Shown one piece after another: positions 23,240-34,378 of a DNA stretch of 64,000 nt. Source of the DNA: Centrapalus pauciflorus. Lineage: Eukaryota > Streptophyta > Magnoliopsida > Asterales > Asteraceae. Numbering within the stretch: the stretch's first letter is position 1; each line of letters opens with the position of its first letter. Below the pieces are notes generated by a model that was not told where the DNA came from, searched no databases, and worked only from the letters and a program-made list of their open reading frames with translations. The stretch spans positions 62,001-126,000 of the forward strand of contig JAANYP010001168.1 in the NCBI GenBank assembly GCA_020465985.1, written 5' to 3'. A program made the position numbers and the translations under genes.

Positions 23240-24311
23240 GGCCAGCCTCCAAAATTTAATCATCAAAACTTCTCTGGTTGAAGGGCAGAATGATTGCTCT
23301 ACTAGAGAATCTGGATGTACAACTGCCAGAGATAGTGATGGAGGGTCCCCTATGTGCCAACCTCTGTTACTACTATAACTCCAGCGGTTGAAGGAGCTAG
23401 CCCCTGAAATCAGGACCTTTGAGAAAGCTAAAGCTCAATGGGCTGATGAAGACAAGAGATTGGTGGCTCTGGATGCAAAGGCCAGAAACAACCTGGTCAT
23501 TTCTCTCCCTGATGATGTGTTCAAGCAGGTTGAGAAAATGAAGACAGCAAAGGAGATGTGGGATACTTTGTGTACCGTCTATGATGGACCCACAATCACA
23601 CTGGACAACAGGATCAACAATCTTGTTAGACAGTATGAACTCTTCTTTGCTAAACCAAAGGAGACGCTCACTGAAACCTACACCAGGTTTACTGCTCTAG
23701 TGAATGATCTCAAGGCTGTTGGGATCACTAAGGATAGTCTTACCCTGGTGAATAAATTTATGGACATTCTACCTGAAGAGTGGAATTACTTCTCAACAAT
23801 TCTAAGGAACTCAGGTACTATCAGAAGATATGGATCTGTCAATCTGTAGGGATCCGTACTGAATGATGACAGTCAAGGCAACAAAAGAGAATGCCTTGAA
23901 ATGTCCAGAAGAGGTTGCAGCCTTTGTGGCTAATGTGAGACAGCCTGTAAATCAGGATGAGTGATGTGTTCATGTCAACCTGATCAACAGGATGATGAAA
24001 AGGAGGAGGTGTCAGACAAGAAGAAGCTGTAGATCTTGCTGAACAAGATGATGAGCAAATGATAAGCCGATGCCTTTGTCAAAGGTTCAACAAGAAAAGG
24101 TTTGGAAGAACAGGCTGCAAGGAGGTGTACAAGTGCTGGCAAAAAGAAGGCATTGAACAAAGCCAAAGCGAGTGCGTTAAGTTGTGGCAAAACTGGTCAC
24201 ATAGCTGCTGACTGTGTGTCAAAAGCTGTTGGGCCAGTCATCCCAATACCCAACAAACTAACAAGGATGATGGCTATAAGGGTTAAGTACCTTATGGCCA
24301 TGCTAAGCTGA
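23240..24311 (+). pseudogene. gag: copia gag (UBN2-type core, damaged zinc knuckle), element C
   Basis: The best-preserved part is 23388-23849. It has the gag-polypeptide signature (KAKAQWADEDKRLVALDAKA, MWDTLCTVYDG, LTETYTRFTALVNDLKAVG, LPEEWNYFSTILRNS). Upstream, the expected N-terminal block (FNHQNFSG, then GRMIALLENLDVQLPEI in another frame) can be read at 23255-23335 across a one-base indel. Downstream of the stop at 23849 the frame is broken several times. A zinc knuckle remnant SCGKTGHIAADC lies near 24180-24215, but its first Cys is missing. It is clearly non-functional. Confidence 0.75.
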
Positions 24312-24706
24312 AGGAAAGTGAAACTCTGTGTTCTTCCAATCGGCAAAAAGGTACTTAAATGGCAGAGACATGTGACTGGAGGAATATGTTCACATCATCT
24401 GATGAAGAAGATAATCAATGTCTGATGGCCACACTGAATGTCCCATCAACAAGCAGTTTCAAACAGGAATAGGGCTGAAGCTGAATCCTTCGCAGCTTAG
24501 AGAACGGAATCCTACAATGATGTATAAGGTACAAAATGTTATGGCTACAGTTCTGAGAAAAGTTAAAATGTTTGAAGAATATGCTTTTGATCTCAAGCTG
24601 CTGTTGAAAGCCATGAGGCTTGACTATCTGAATCTCTAAGCTTTTAAAGCTGATCTTAAAACTAAATCCAGTAAACTGGACATTTCCATAAGTTGGAAAC
24701 TGAGCA

Positions 24707-25497
24707 TTGATTGAATTAAAACACATCAACTCTATGTTACTGGAAGAAAAGAGAGAAACAGATATAAAGCATGCCAAGCTTCAAAAGATAGTTGACTCTT
24801 GGTGCCAATCTGCACAAAAAGTCAGCCATTGTATAAGTCAACAGATTCCTGCACAAATCCAAGCCTATCTTGGAGGGGATCTTGACACAGCAGCTTCAAT
24901 TGTTGAGATAAGTAATTTGAAAGAAGATTTATCCACTCTTGGTGAACTTCCAAATACATTCATTCAAAATGTGAATGGTAAACTAATCTCAACAAACAGG
25001 TTTGTCAGGCCTCAAAATACTGATAGCTTGTGTGAACTCAGCTCAAAAGCTGATGTTGGAGTTTGTTCTTCAAGTCAGCCTGCTAAGTGCTTTGCTAGCT
25101 CACACAAGCAAAAGAAAGGAAAACATGTTCAAACTGAGGCTGTGGATGCTAAACATGTTGACAAAACAGGTTCTGAGTCCAAAGCTCTTGGTAAAAAGCA
25201 TGTTAATCCTTTTGATGCTAAACATTTTGAAAATAAGTTTTCAAAAAGTAAGCAGTCTGTTTTCAACAAGGGTAAGTCTCATATTGAAAACAAAACTGTT
25301 GTGATTTCAAATAAGTTTTCTAATCATAGTGGTAAATTGGTTTTAAATGAAAATAAGTTTTTCAAAACCAAACACAGTGAGTATGCTGATAGGCAGCATA
25401 AATCACAATCCAGTAGGGGAAAAGGCAAAGCCATTGCTCAAACTGAGACAACTGGGAATAAGTTTCCCAAACCTGTGGAAGCTCAAAAGCCAATCAA
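24707..25497 (+). pseudogene. gag-pol spacer region of element C, running into the gap
   Basis: About 263 codons are open up to the run of N. They encode a Lys/His/Ser-rich, low-complexity segment with repeated K(H/F)V-type words (KHVQTEAVDAKHVDKTG, DAKHFENKFSKSKQS). A basic spacer between knuckle and protease is usual in Sirevirus-like Gag. No enzyme motif is reached before the gap. The stretch 24312-24706 shows no frame that I can assign. Confidence 0.55.
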
Positions 25498-26447
25498 NNN
25501 NNNNNNNNNNNNNNNNNNNNNNNNNNNNNNNNNNNNNNNNNNNNNNNNNNNNNNNNNNNNNNNNNNNNNNNNNNNNNNNNNNNNNNNNNNNNNNNNNNNN
25601 NNNNNNNNNNNNNNNNNNNNNNNNNNNNNNNNNNNNNNNNNNNNNNNNNNNNNNNNNNNNNNNNNNNNNNNNNNNNNNNNNNNNNNNNNNNNNNNNNNNN
25701 NNNNNNNNNNNNNNNNNNNNNNNNNNNNNNNNNNNNNNNNNNNNNNNNNNNNNNNNNNNNNNNNNNNNNNNNNNNNNNNNNNNNNNNNNNNNNNNNNNNN
25801 NNNNNNNNNNNNNNNNNNNNNNNNNNNNNNNNNNNNNNNNNNNNNNNNNNNNNNNNNNNNNNNNNNNNNNNNNNNNNNNNNNNNNNNNNNNNNNNNNNNN
25901 NNNNNNNNNNNNNNNNNNNNNNNNNNNNNNNNNNNNNNNNNNNNNNNNNNNNNNNNNNNNNNNNNNNNNNNNNNNNNNNNNNNNNNNNNNNNNNNNNNNN
26001 NNNNNNNNNNNNNNNNNNNNNNNNNNNNNNNNNNNNNNNNNNNNNNNNNNNNNNNNNNNNNNNNNNNNNNNNNNNNNNNNNNNNNNNNNNNNNNNNNNNN
26101 NNNNNNNNNNNNNNNNNNNNNNNNNNNNNNNNNNNNNNNNNNNNNNNNNNNNNNNNNNNNNNNNNNNNNNNNNNNNNNNNNNNNNNNNNNNNNNNNNNNN
26201 NNNNNNNNNNNNNNNNNNNNNNNNNNNNNNNNNNNNNNNNNNNNNNNNNNNNNNNNNNNNNNNNNNNNNNNNNNNNNNNNNNNNNNNNNNNNNNNNNNNN
26301 NNNNNNNNNNNNNNNNNNNNNNNNNNNNNNNNNNNNNNNNNNNNNNNNNNNNNNNNNNNNNNNNNNNNNNNNNNNNNNNNNNNNNNNNNNNNNNNNNNNN
26401 NNNNNNNNNNNNNNNNNNNNNNNNNNNNNNNNNNNNNNNNNNNNNNN
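25498..26447. other. Assembly gap (950 N)
   Basis: Every base is N. Element C enters from the left on the plus strand and the B2 env-like ORF leaves to the right on the minus strand, so at least pol and the 3' LTR of C are missing here. Confidence 1.
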
Positions 26448-27968
26448 CTGGCACTCTCATTGTCCTTTTAATTGCAGCTTCCTTCTCTTCAGCCCTGAAC
26501 CATAGCTTTCGTTTTTCTTCATTGGTTAGCTCTCTTGCAGGTTCCTCTGTCGATGGCTTAGGATTTAAAGCAACATTCACTATATCTGCATCGACAATGT
26601 TATGTCCATCAATCATATAAGTATCTGTGATAGGATTCTGCTGCACAATTATCTCATCAGCTTCATCATCCTCATCAGCAAGTACTTCATCATCTGATCG
26701 CCAGTCGACTATCTCCTCTGGCGCAATCTCCCCTTCTTCAAGCTCTTCATCTTCGTTATCAAAGCCTACATCCAGTGGATCATCATCAAGATCCATGAGC
26801 GCGTCAATCATCTCACTGATTTCAAAGTCTGTAGGCTCCTTAGACAAACTAGCTTCACCCCTGTGTCCTTCTCCTTGACTAGGCTCCCCCTGAATTTGAG
26901 TAACTTGAGCTGCAGGAAAATCTACAGACTCAATCTCTTTATTTGCACTCGGATCATTGCCTTCATCATCATCATCTTCTCGCTGAACTTCCTGATCTTT
27001 ACAACTCGTCTCCCCCTGAGTTTGAAGATTTTTCATAAGCTGCTCTAGGAGGGACCGCATTGCTCGGATCTCAGATGATTGATCAGCAACAAATGATTTA
27101 ATTTCCGTGTTCTCGTCTCTTACATTTTCAACAATCGTTCTCAGTTCGGCATTCTCCTTATCAAGATTAGAGTTATGCTGTTGGAGTTCACCGACTGCTT
27201 TTGTGAGAGATATTATTTGAATGTTCTGAAAGTCGACACGGCTTTTGAGTTGCATGATTTGTTGATTTTCGGTATAGGCGTCTGATGTAGAAGGGATGGA
27301 CTGAATGGGAGCAGGGTTGAATGGATGGGGAATGTATGGCTCATGAGGTTGAGGTGGTGGTGATGGTGGAGCTGTGGTTTGAGGTTGGGTTTGGGGAACG
27401 TCTGACTGACTGGCGGATGCAGAGGAAGACCCTTGCATGAACCGATGACGTTTGGCCCTTTGCCTCGTCATTAGTGGAGCATCTTCTTCTTCTTCAAAAT
27501 CCGAATCTTCAGATTCCCTGGCCTCTCGCCTTCGCGAACCACCTTCATTGATGATCAAGCGTGAACCGTAAGTTCCAATTTGAACAGATTCTGGAGCTTC
27601 AACTTCAATCTCCTCCATCTCTTCTGATTCTGTAGCAGATGATGACTCATCATTGGCAGTCTGCTCAGGCTCATATTCGTCAACATCTCTGAAGACATCT
27701 TCTTCTCCCTCTGGAGGCTCAAGCAATTCACCCACTAATGCAGCCGCTATATCTTCATTTGCATGTGGACCCGCCTCCCAAATTTCATTTAATGTTTGGC
27801 ACAATTGATCAGCTTCATTTGGGACAGATGACGGCCCGGCTTCCTGCATTTCTGGTTGCTGACTCGAAGAAGGCCTAGACGCCTGAGACTGACTTTCAGT
27901 ATCTCTTTGTCTTCGCCTTGGATCACGGGGACGAACACGAGTCTGTTCACGTCGTTGTTGTTGATGCG

Positions 27969-28002
<34 letters not shown>

Positions 28003-28836
28003 AACTTCTATTTCACATGCCCAGTTGGCATTATCAGGTGCCACAAAGTTCCTGTCTAAGATAGCTCCAAACAACGGACGAGCAGTAGGAACAGCCAATC
28101 TTCCTCGGTGTGAGGAACAATCAGCGAATATGCGTTTCTCCATTACATTCACGCTCAAAGAATCATTTGATTGTGGCAGACTTGGCAAAAAGTGGCGTAT
28201 CAACATCATCATGAACCTCGGATACAAAAGGAACCTTTCTCTCTCAGGAGCCGTGATTTGATGAATAAATTCTGAGAAAATCAGCTGCGAGAAACTAAAC
28301 TTCTTATTGTACACCATCGCGATCATTGCTGATTGGATTTTTGATACAATGTAATCAAATCCAGCTTTCTTCGGTGCAAAACAGACCATGAAGACATGGA
28401 CCAAGAAACGCCATTGCCCAATCAGGCCACTCTTCATATATGACGACTTTGTTACATCTAGACTGTAACCCATTCGTTGAAAAGCCGCTTGCCTAATATT
28501 TAGTGGAAAATCAATAGGCCCAGACTCCTCTTCCTCAGATCCTAGCTGCAACACTTGACGCAGCATATCAGCAGAGAATACCAACGGTTGCTCTGCGATC
28601 CTCGTTCTCAGCACTGTCGGGGTGACAGAGCAGTCAACTTGTAAGTGATCATAGAACTGCCTCACATATGAGATTACAATCGGAATGTTCTGAAACAAAG
28701 CGTAGCTTATTCTGGATTCAGCTAAGAAGTCCAACACTTCACGATAACCCTGCGCCTCAGGGATATGATTATCTGGATTAAGAACCATATTGTGCTTAGG
28801 GACGAAAGCACGAAGCGCCATATCTGTACAATACAT
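26448..28836 (-). pseudogene. B2 env-like ORF, N-terminal ~796 residues
   Basis: The frame is open from a TAC-ATG context at 28836. A second Met at residue 6 (MALRAFVPKHNMVLNPDN) may be the true start. N-terminal blocks (LDFLAESRISYALFQNIP, VRQFYDHL, then FSFSQLIFSEFIHQ and FLLYPRFMMMLIRHF) parallel those of the A-family env-like protein, indicating common descent. They are followed by a poly-Gln tract (encoded at 27961-28005), Arg-rich and acidic stretches, the RQRAKRHRFMQGSSSAS block, a Pro-rich segment, a coiled coil (about 27030-27260) and a second acidic region. It is cut at 26448 by the gap; the C-terminus is at 21495-22004. No stop lies in the visible part; insertion of C destroyed it. 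Confidence 0.8.
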
Positions 28837-31060
28837 AAAATTGTTAGATTATTATTAAAAATCAATAAACTTGTTTAAATTCAAATTTGTTTTATCTTGT
28901 ATTTGATTAAATACAAAATCTAACACAATTAAATTTTCACAAGTTTAATAAAATTTAATTTCAACAAAATAAATGAAGTACAGAATCGAGAGTAACAGAT
29001 TCGAAGTGCCCATATTCGAATGTGATGGACAGATTCGAATATACCCTATTCGAGTCTGATGGACAGATTCGAATATCTGGTCATCTCGAATCTATTGATA
29101 GATTCGAGAAACCCATGATCAGATTCGAAACCATTATCAGATTCGAAAGGCCGACTCCCCTTTTTCAACAAAAATCCAAGATTTTAACCATTTTGAACGT
29201 AGCAAATCACATACATTAGTTCAACTAGGTTCTAATCATAGATTTATGCTTTTAATTTGATCTTTTATTAGTCCAAACTTGTTAATTTTGCAAAAACCCT
29301 ATTTTGACCTATAAAACATCAAAATGTGATGTTTAATCCCAAATTTGTGTATTAAACCACCAAAATCTTGTACAATCATGTTGCTTATACCTAGATTTGA
29401 AGTTAGAATCGAACACAAAAGCCTTAGAATCGACGAAATGTCGTTTAGTGGAAATACGATAGACTCGAGATTAGATTCGAGATCGCCAGAACAGATTCGA
29501 GATATCAGATTCGAGAACAGTGAGAAGTAAATGCTTTCACTGTGGACCTTTATATACTAACTACCTTCGAGTCTATGCAATTTCGAGTCTACTGACAGAT
29601 TCGAAGTATCTCACATTCGAGTCTGTCTTAGATTCGAAATGTCCTACACTTAGAAAAATTTCGGAAATTTTGAAATAATTTCAACTTTTTCCAACTATTT
29701 TCTACTGTGTAGTGTAACCAGATAAACTATGCCAAATCTTTTACCCTAAGCTCAGATATTTCACGCATTGTATATTTTATTCAACTTTGAATGCACCCTC
29801 AGTAATTTTTGACCTTTTACCTAAGTAAAAATTAAACTAAACTAAAATAAAATAAAATAAGCTAAGGTAAAAATAAAATAAAATAAAATAAAATTTTGAC
29901 TAAAAAATTTAATCTAGACTTAAGTTATAAAAATAAATTTACAAGCTACGCTAAATACCAAACAACATATTTTTGATGAGTATAGTCTAAGAAAGGTTCA
30001 ATCAGATAGCGATGTCCGATACTAACTTTCAGTACTTAAACTTTCACACTTAGGAATTTTTTTGAATTCCTTTGATTGTTTGTCGTGACATACCCATTTA
30101 GCCGATTGTTGGTATTTTACCCTGTTAAACATTCTACATTTCGGAATATCCCTTGGCCCTTTTTATTTATCAGGAAATTATCTTACGTGACTCAGACATA
30201 GACATACTTTTATGATCAAGGCACACAGACAACATTCTAACTTGTTGGTATTTGCAAACTTTCTTTAAAAGACAAACATCGGACACAGGTCTGTATTCTC
30301 ATACAACAAAGTGTCTTAGTTCGACTTAAGGTTTAACTTTAAAGTTAGCAGATAGCGGTGACAGGTCTGTACTGACGTACAACAAAGCGACATGTCTGCT
30401 AACCCGAATCTAAACAGAGACAACAGGTCTGTACTTACGTACAACAGAGTTGCATGTTTTCGACTCTCAGTTTTTCATGATATTTCTATTCTTTCCATTT
30501 TCAGACGTATTTGATGTTGCTATACATCCCCAGAAAGTTTGCATACCTCATTTAGACTCAATGTTTGTATGTCTTGTACATAAAAATTAAGACCGATTGG
30601 TCATACATCTAAGCTAGTGACACGTTTGACTTTTTCTAGAATATTTTATTAGCCTTTAGATACCCTATATGTATTATGCCTACCAACACATCAAACTAAA
30701 TAAAGTATAACACTTAGGATTTAGTTGCATTATGTGTGAAAGCCTAAACACTTAGAGTCTGTAACGACGGTGCTAATTTTCGTCACTTTGAACCTATGTA
30801 TCTAAGACTTAACTCCTTTTCTGATATTCTCTTTTTTTGTATTTTTGTAATTTTCTCTCTTTTTTCTTTTGTTTTTCATAGCAAAACGCATTAAACTAAG
30901 CTAATCTACTAACTTACTAAAAATAGAAACTTACTAAAAATAGAAACTTTCCTAAATTAGAAACTTTCCTAAATTAGAAACTTTCCTAAATTAGCAGACT
31001 ACACTAAAAAGAAAGAAATATGACAACTATAAAAGGAAATAAAATACTACTAAGGTCAAT
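28837..31060 (-). other. B2 pol to env-like spacer: TTCGAA motif cloud and short tandem repeats
   Basis: Non-coding 2.2 kb. 28982-29640 contains over 20 copies of TTCGA(A/G) or its complement, usually as GATTCGAA. 29840-29895 is an (AAATA)n-like tract. 30280-30460 holds three copies of CAGGTCTGTA....TACAACA. 30918-30990 holds tandem copies of a 17-base unit AGAAACTTTCCTAAATT. No ORF of interest. Confidence 0.7.
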
Positions 31061-34000
31061 TTACTCTGGGTTGCGCATTCCATTAAGTTGAATTAAATAC
31101 TCAAAACGTGACTTATCAAACGCTTTGGTAAATAAATCAGCATTATTATCTTCAGTTGCCACCTTTACCAGTTTGATCAAATTCTTTTCAGCACAATCAC
31201 GAATAAAATGATGCCTTATGTCAATGTGCTTTGTTTTACTGTGTTTAACTGGATTATTTGTTATCGCAATAGTAGATTGATTGTCTATCCTAATTGGAGT
31301 TTGAGTATAAGCCAAACCGTAATCCCGCAATTGTTGTTGTATCAACAGAACCTGTGAACAGCAACTACCAGCAGCAACATACTCGGCCTCGCACGTTGAC
31401 ACGGCTACCGATGTTTGTTTCTTGCATTGCCAGGACACCAATCTCCCTCCGAGGAACTGACAACCTCCAGTCGTTGATTTGCGCGTCAAGCTGCATCCTC
31501 CGTAGTCAGAATCTGTGAACGCTTCCAACTCTAGATCTCCCTCCGCGTGATACCAAAGTCCCAGCTTCGGTTTCGTCTTGAGGTATCGTAGAATCCGCTT
31601 CACAGCTTTCATATGCATCTCCTTCGGATTCGCTTGAAACCTAGCACAAATACAAACAGCAAACATAATATCAGGTCTTGAAGCAGTTAAATACATAAGT
31701 GACCCAATCATGGCCCGATATAAAGTCGGATCCACATCGGTATCAACATCAGTACCCGGCCCGAGATTGTGATTCACTTGAATCGGCGTGCTGAAGTGGG
31801 CAGTCAACTTTGTTCCTTACATCCCAAACCGTTCCAATATGTCATAGACATACTTGGTCTGATGGATAAACCTGCCTTCCTTCTTCTGGTCAACTTGTAA
31901 CCCCAAAAAGAAATTCAACTCCCCCATAGCACTCATCTCGAACTTAGACTCCATAACTTTCTCGAAATCTTTGCACATCTGTTCGTCTGATGATCCAAAA
32001 ATGATATCATCTACGTACACTTGTACCAAGATAAAATGATCTCCCTTTCTCTTCACAAAAAGAGTACTATCTATCCTACCCCTCTCAAAGCCATTTTCTA
32101 AAAGATGGTTGGATAGAGTCTCATACCATGCCCTAGGTGCCTGATGTAATCCATAAAGAGCCTTATCTAATCGATATACTCTATCAGGATATTTAGGATC
32201 TGTAAACCCGGGCGGTTGTTCTACATATACCAACTCCTTCACTTTCCCATACAGGAAAGCACTCTTAACGTCCAGTTGATATACTTTAAATCCCTTGAAG
32301 GAGGCAAAAGCTAAAAACAACCTAATTGCTTCTAACCTTGCTACAGGTGCAAACACTTCATTGTAATCGATTCCCTCCTCTTGGTTGAAACCCTTTACAA
32401 CTAATCTTGCCTTGTTGCGCGTGACTATACCCCGATCGTCTCGCTTGCACTTAAAAATCCATTTGGTTCCTATTGCAATCTCCCCTCGAGGTAACGGAAC
32501 TAACTCCCACACTTCTAGTTTCCTAAATTGTGACAGTTCTTCCTGCATCGCTTCAACCCAGGAGTTGTCCTTAAGTGCCATTTGCACATTTTTGGGCTCT
32601 ACTTGCGATATGAAACACGAATATAGACATGAATGATATGCCTCGGAGTCGTTTATCATCGACAACAACACAGTGTTGTTATTTACACTACTCCGAGTCC
32701 TCACACCCTCGTTAGGATTTCCTATGATGCTATCGATAGGATGATTCTTGTTAATCCTAGAGGTCTCTATTTCGTCTACCCTTAGATTATCTCCTAAGTT
32801 GGATCCTATTTCACCTAAAGTGGGAACAGGCTCAGCTTCCACATTCTCTTCCTCACGGACGTTTTCCTCAGAGGCAGAACTTGATGCTTGAGTCTGATTC
32901 TCAGTGTTAGGTTCTTCTGGATTAGCAACTTCTGGAGACCCATCTACAGTCGCAGTAGTCTCGGACGTAGATTCGAATGTGGTCCTTGGAAAAATATGGC
33001 CATCGTCATTTAGATGTAACGTCGCCATGTCTTTATCAATTGTACCTGCAGTATCATCCAAAGGAATGTTAAATGACTCAAATAACTTATCATAGTCAAA
33101 TATCCATTCCGGACCAGTTTGGGGTTCATGTGTATAACTTGTGACTTCAATATTATACACAATCTCCACAGTACCATTCCTTTTGTTAAAAACCCGTTTG
33201 TTTGGTGAGTTTGGCACATAATCTAGGAAGTATCCTTCGTCAGCCTTTTCACCAAACTTCGGTTGATGTTTTGTCCTTAAAAGTGTGCATGGTACTCCAA
33301 ACGGTTCGAATCCAGTTAAGTTAGGTGGCCTTTTATTCAAAATTTCATAACATGTTTTGTTCAATGATTTGACTGTAAGGACTCTATTTAAAATATGGCA
33401 CGCGGTATTCACTGCCTCCCCCAAAACATGGTAGGAAGCTTTGAATCCGAAAGCATAGTCCTTGCAGCCTCAATCAATGTTCTGTTTTTACGTTCGGCCA
33501 CCCCATTCTGTTGAGGTTCATATGGTGCACTGAATTGATGCACGATGCCCTTTGATAGGCAATATACACCAATTACAGAGTTTTTAAATTCAGTCCCATT
33601 ATCACTACGTATATTTTTAACCCTTGTTCCGTAGGAATTCTCCACTTGGTCTAAGAACCCTATGAGCTTTGTAGCCGTCTCGTCCTTCGTACCTAAAAAG
33701 AAAACCCAAGAAAACCGTGAGTAATCGTCAGTGATAACTAAGCAAAACCAACTACCTCCAATACTCCTTTTGTTGATTGGGCCGAAAAGGTCCATATGCA
33801 ACAAATCGAATGTCGAGGTTATGGAATTCAGCTTCTTGGACTTGTGTGTCTTTTTATGTTGCTTGCCCTTCATGCACGGTAGACACTTGTCTTCAAATTG
33901 AAAGCTCTTCAAAGGCACACCTTGCACCAAACCATTCTTCGTTATGTAGTTCATTTTCCTTAGGTGCAAGTGAGCCATGCGTCTGTGCCACAAAACCGAT

Positions 34001-34368
34001 TCCGTCTCCGAAGCTTTTGATAGTAAGCAGATCGGACCCATCGAATTATCTGGCTTTAGCACTAACGCCTCAGTGTCAGTAAACAACACTGAGTTCTTCT
34101 TATCACAGATTTGAGATACACTAATGAGATTATGAACCAGTTTATCAACGTGATAAACTTGATCCAATGTAATCGTCCCATTAGTGACTTCTCCAGTTCC
34201 AGTGATATTTCCTCCTTTGTTGCCCGCGAATGATACAAATCCCCTATTACCCCCCTTGAAGTCTGTGAGAAGACTTCTTTCCCCCGTCATATGCCTGGAG
34301 CAACCACTGTCGACGAACCACTTGTTGTTTGGACCGGTAGTTATCTCCTGCACATGAAAGAAAATAGG
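31061..34368 (-). pseudogene. pol: copia pol polyprotein of B2, one frameshift and one nonsense codon
   Basis: Minus strand. Protease FVDSGCSRHMTGERS lies near 34320-34275. The integrase finger is LWHRRMAHLHLRKMN ... CLPCMKGKQH. The integrase core is HMDLFGPINKRS, ITDDYSRFSW, SDNGTEFKN and PQQNGVAERKNRTLIEAAR. An indel near 33415 ends the first frame at 33409 and the next begins at 33424. RT follows with LDVKSAFLYG and YVDDIIFGS near 32020-31994. An in-frame stop at 31817-31819 interrupts the RT-RNase H connection. RNase H has DSDYGGC and STCEAEYVAAGSCCSQ, ending GMRNPE. Unlike the A family, pol here is in the same frame as the end of gag, separated by a single TAA. Confidence 0.9.
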
Positions 34369-34378
34369 TTAGTTATCA
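34348..34378 (-). promoter_or_regulatory. gag stop with branch-point-like and acceptor-like sequence (B2)
   Basis: On the minus strand ATAACTAACC contains the TAA gag stop and a CTAAC branch-point-like word. It is followed by ATTTTCTTTCATGTGCAG, with the AG at 34349-34348. This parallels the A-family junction although the surrounding coding sequence is diverged. Confidence 0.5.

Larger units (their letters stand above)
22005..25497 (+). mobile_element. copia element C inserted in the B2 env-like ORF (3' part lost in gap)
   Basis: On the plus strand: a putative LTR (22059-23126), a degenerate PBS, a gag with UBN2-type core, a damaged zinc knuckle and a basic spacer, then the run of N. It lies between the two halves of the B2 env-like ORF, so it is younger than B2. 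Pol and the 3' LTR must lie in the gap, which is shorter as written than they would need, so the gap length is probably arbitrary. The exact left boundary is uncertain (22002-22059). Confidence 0.7.
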
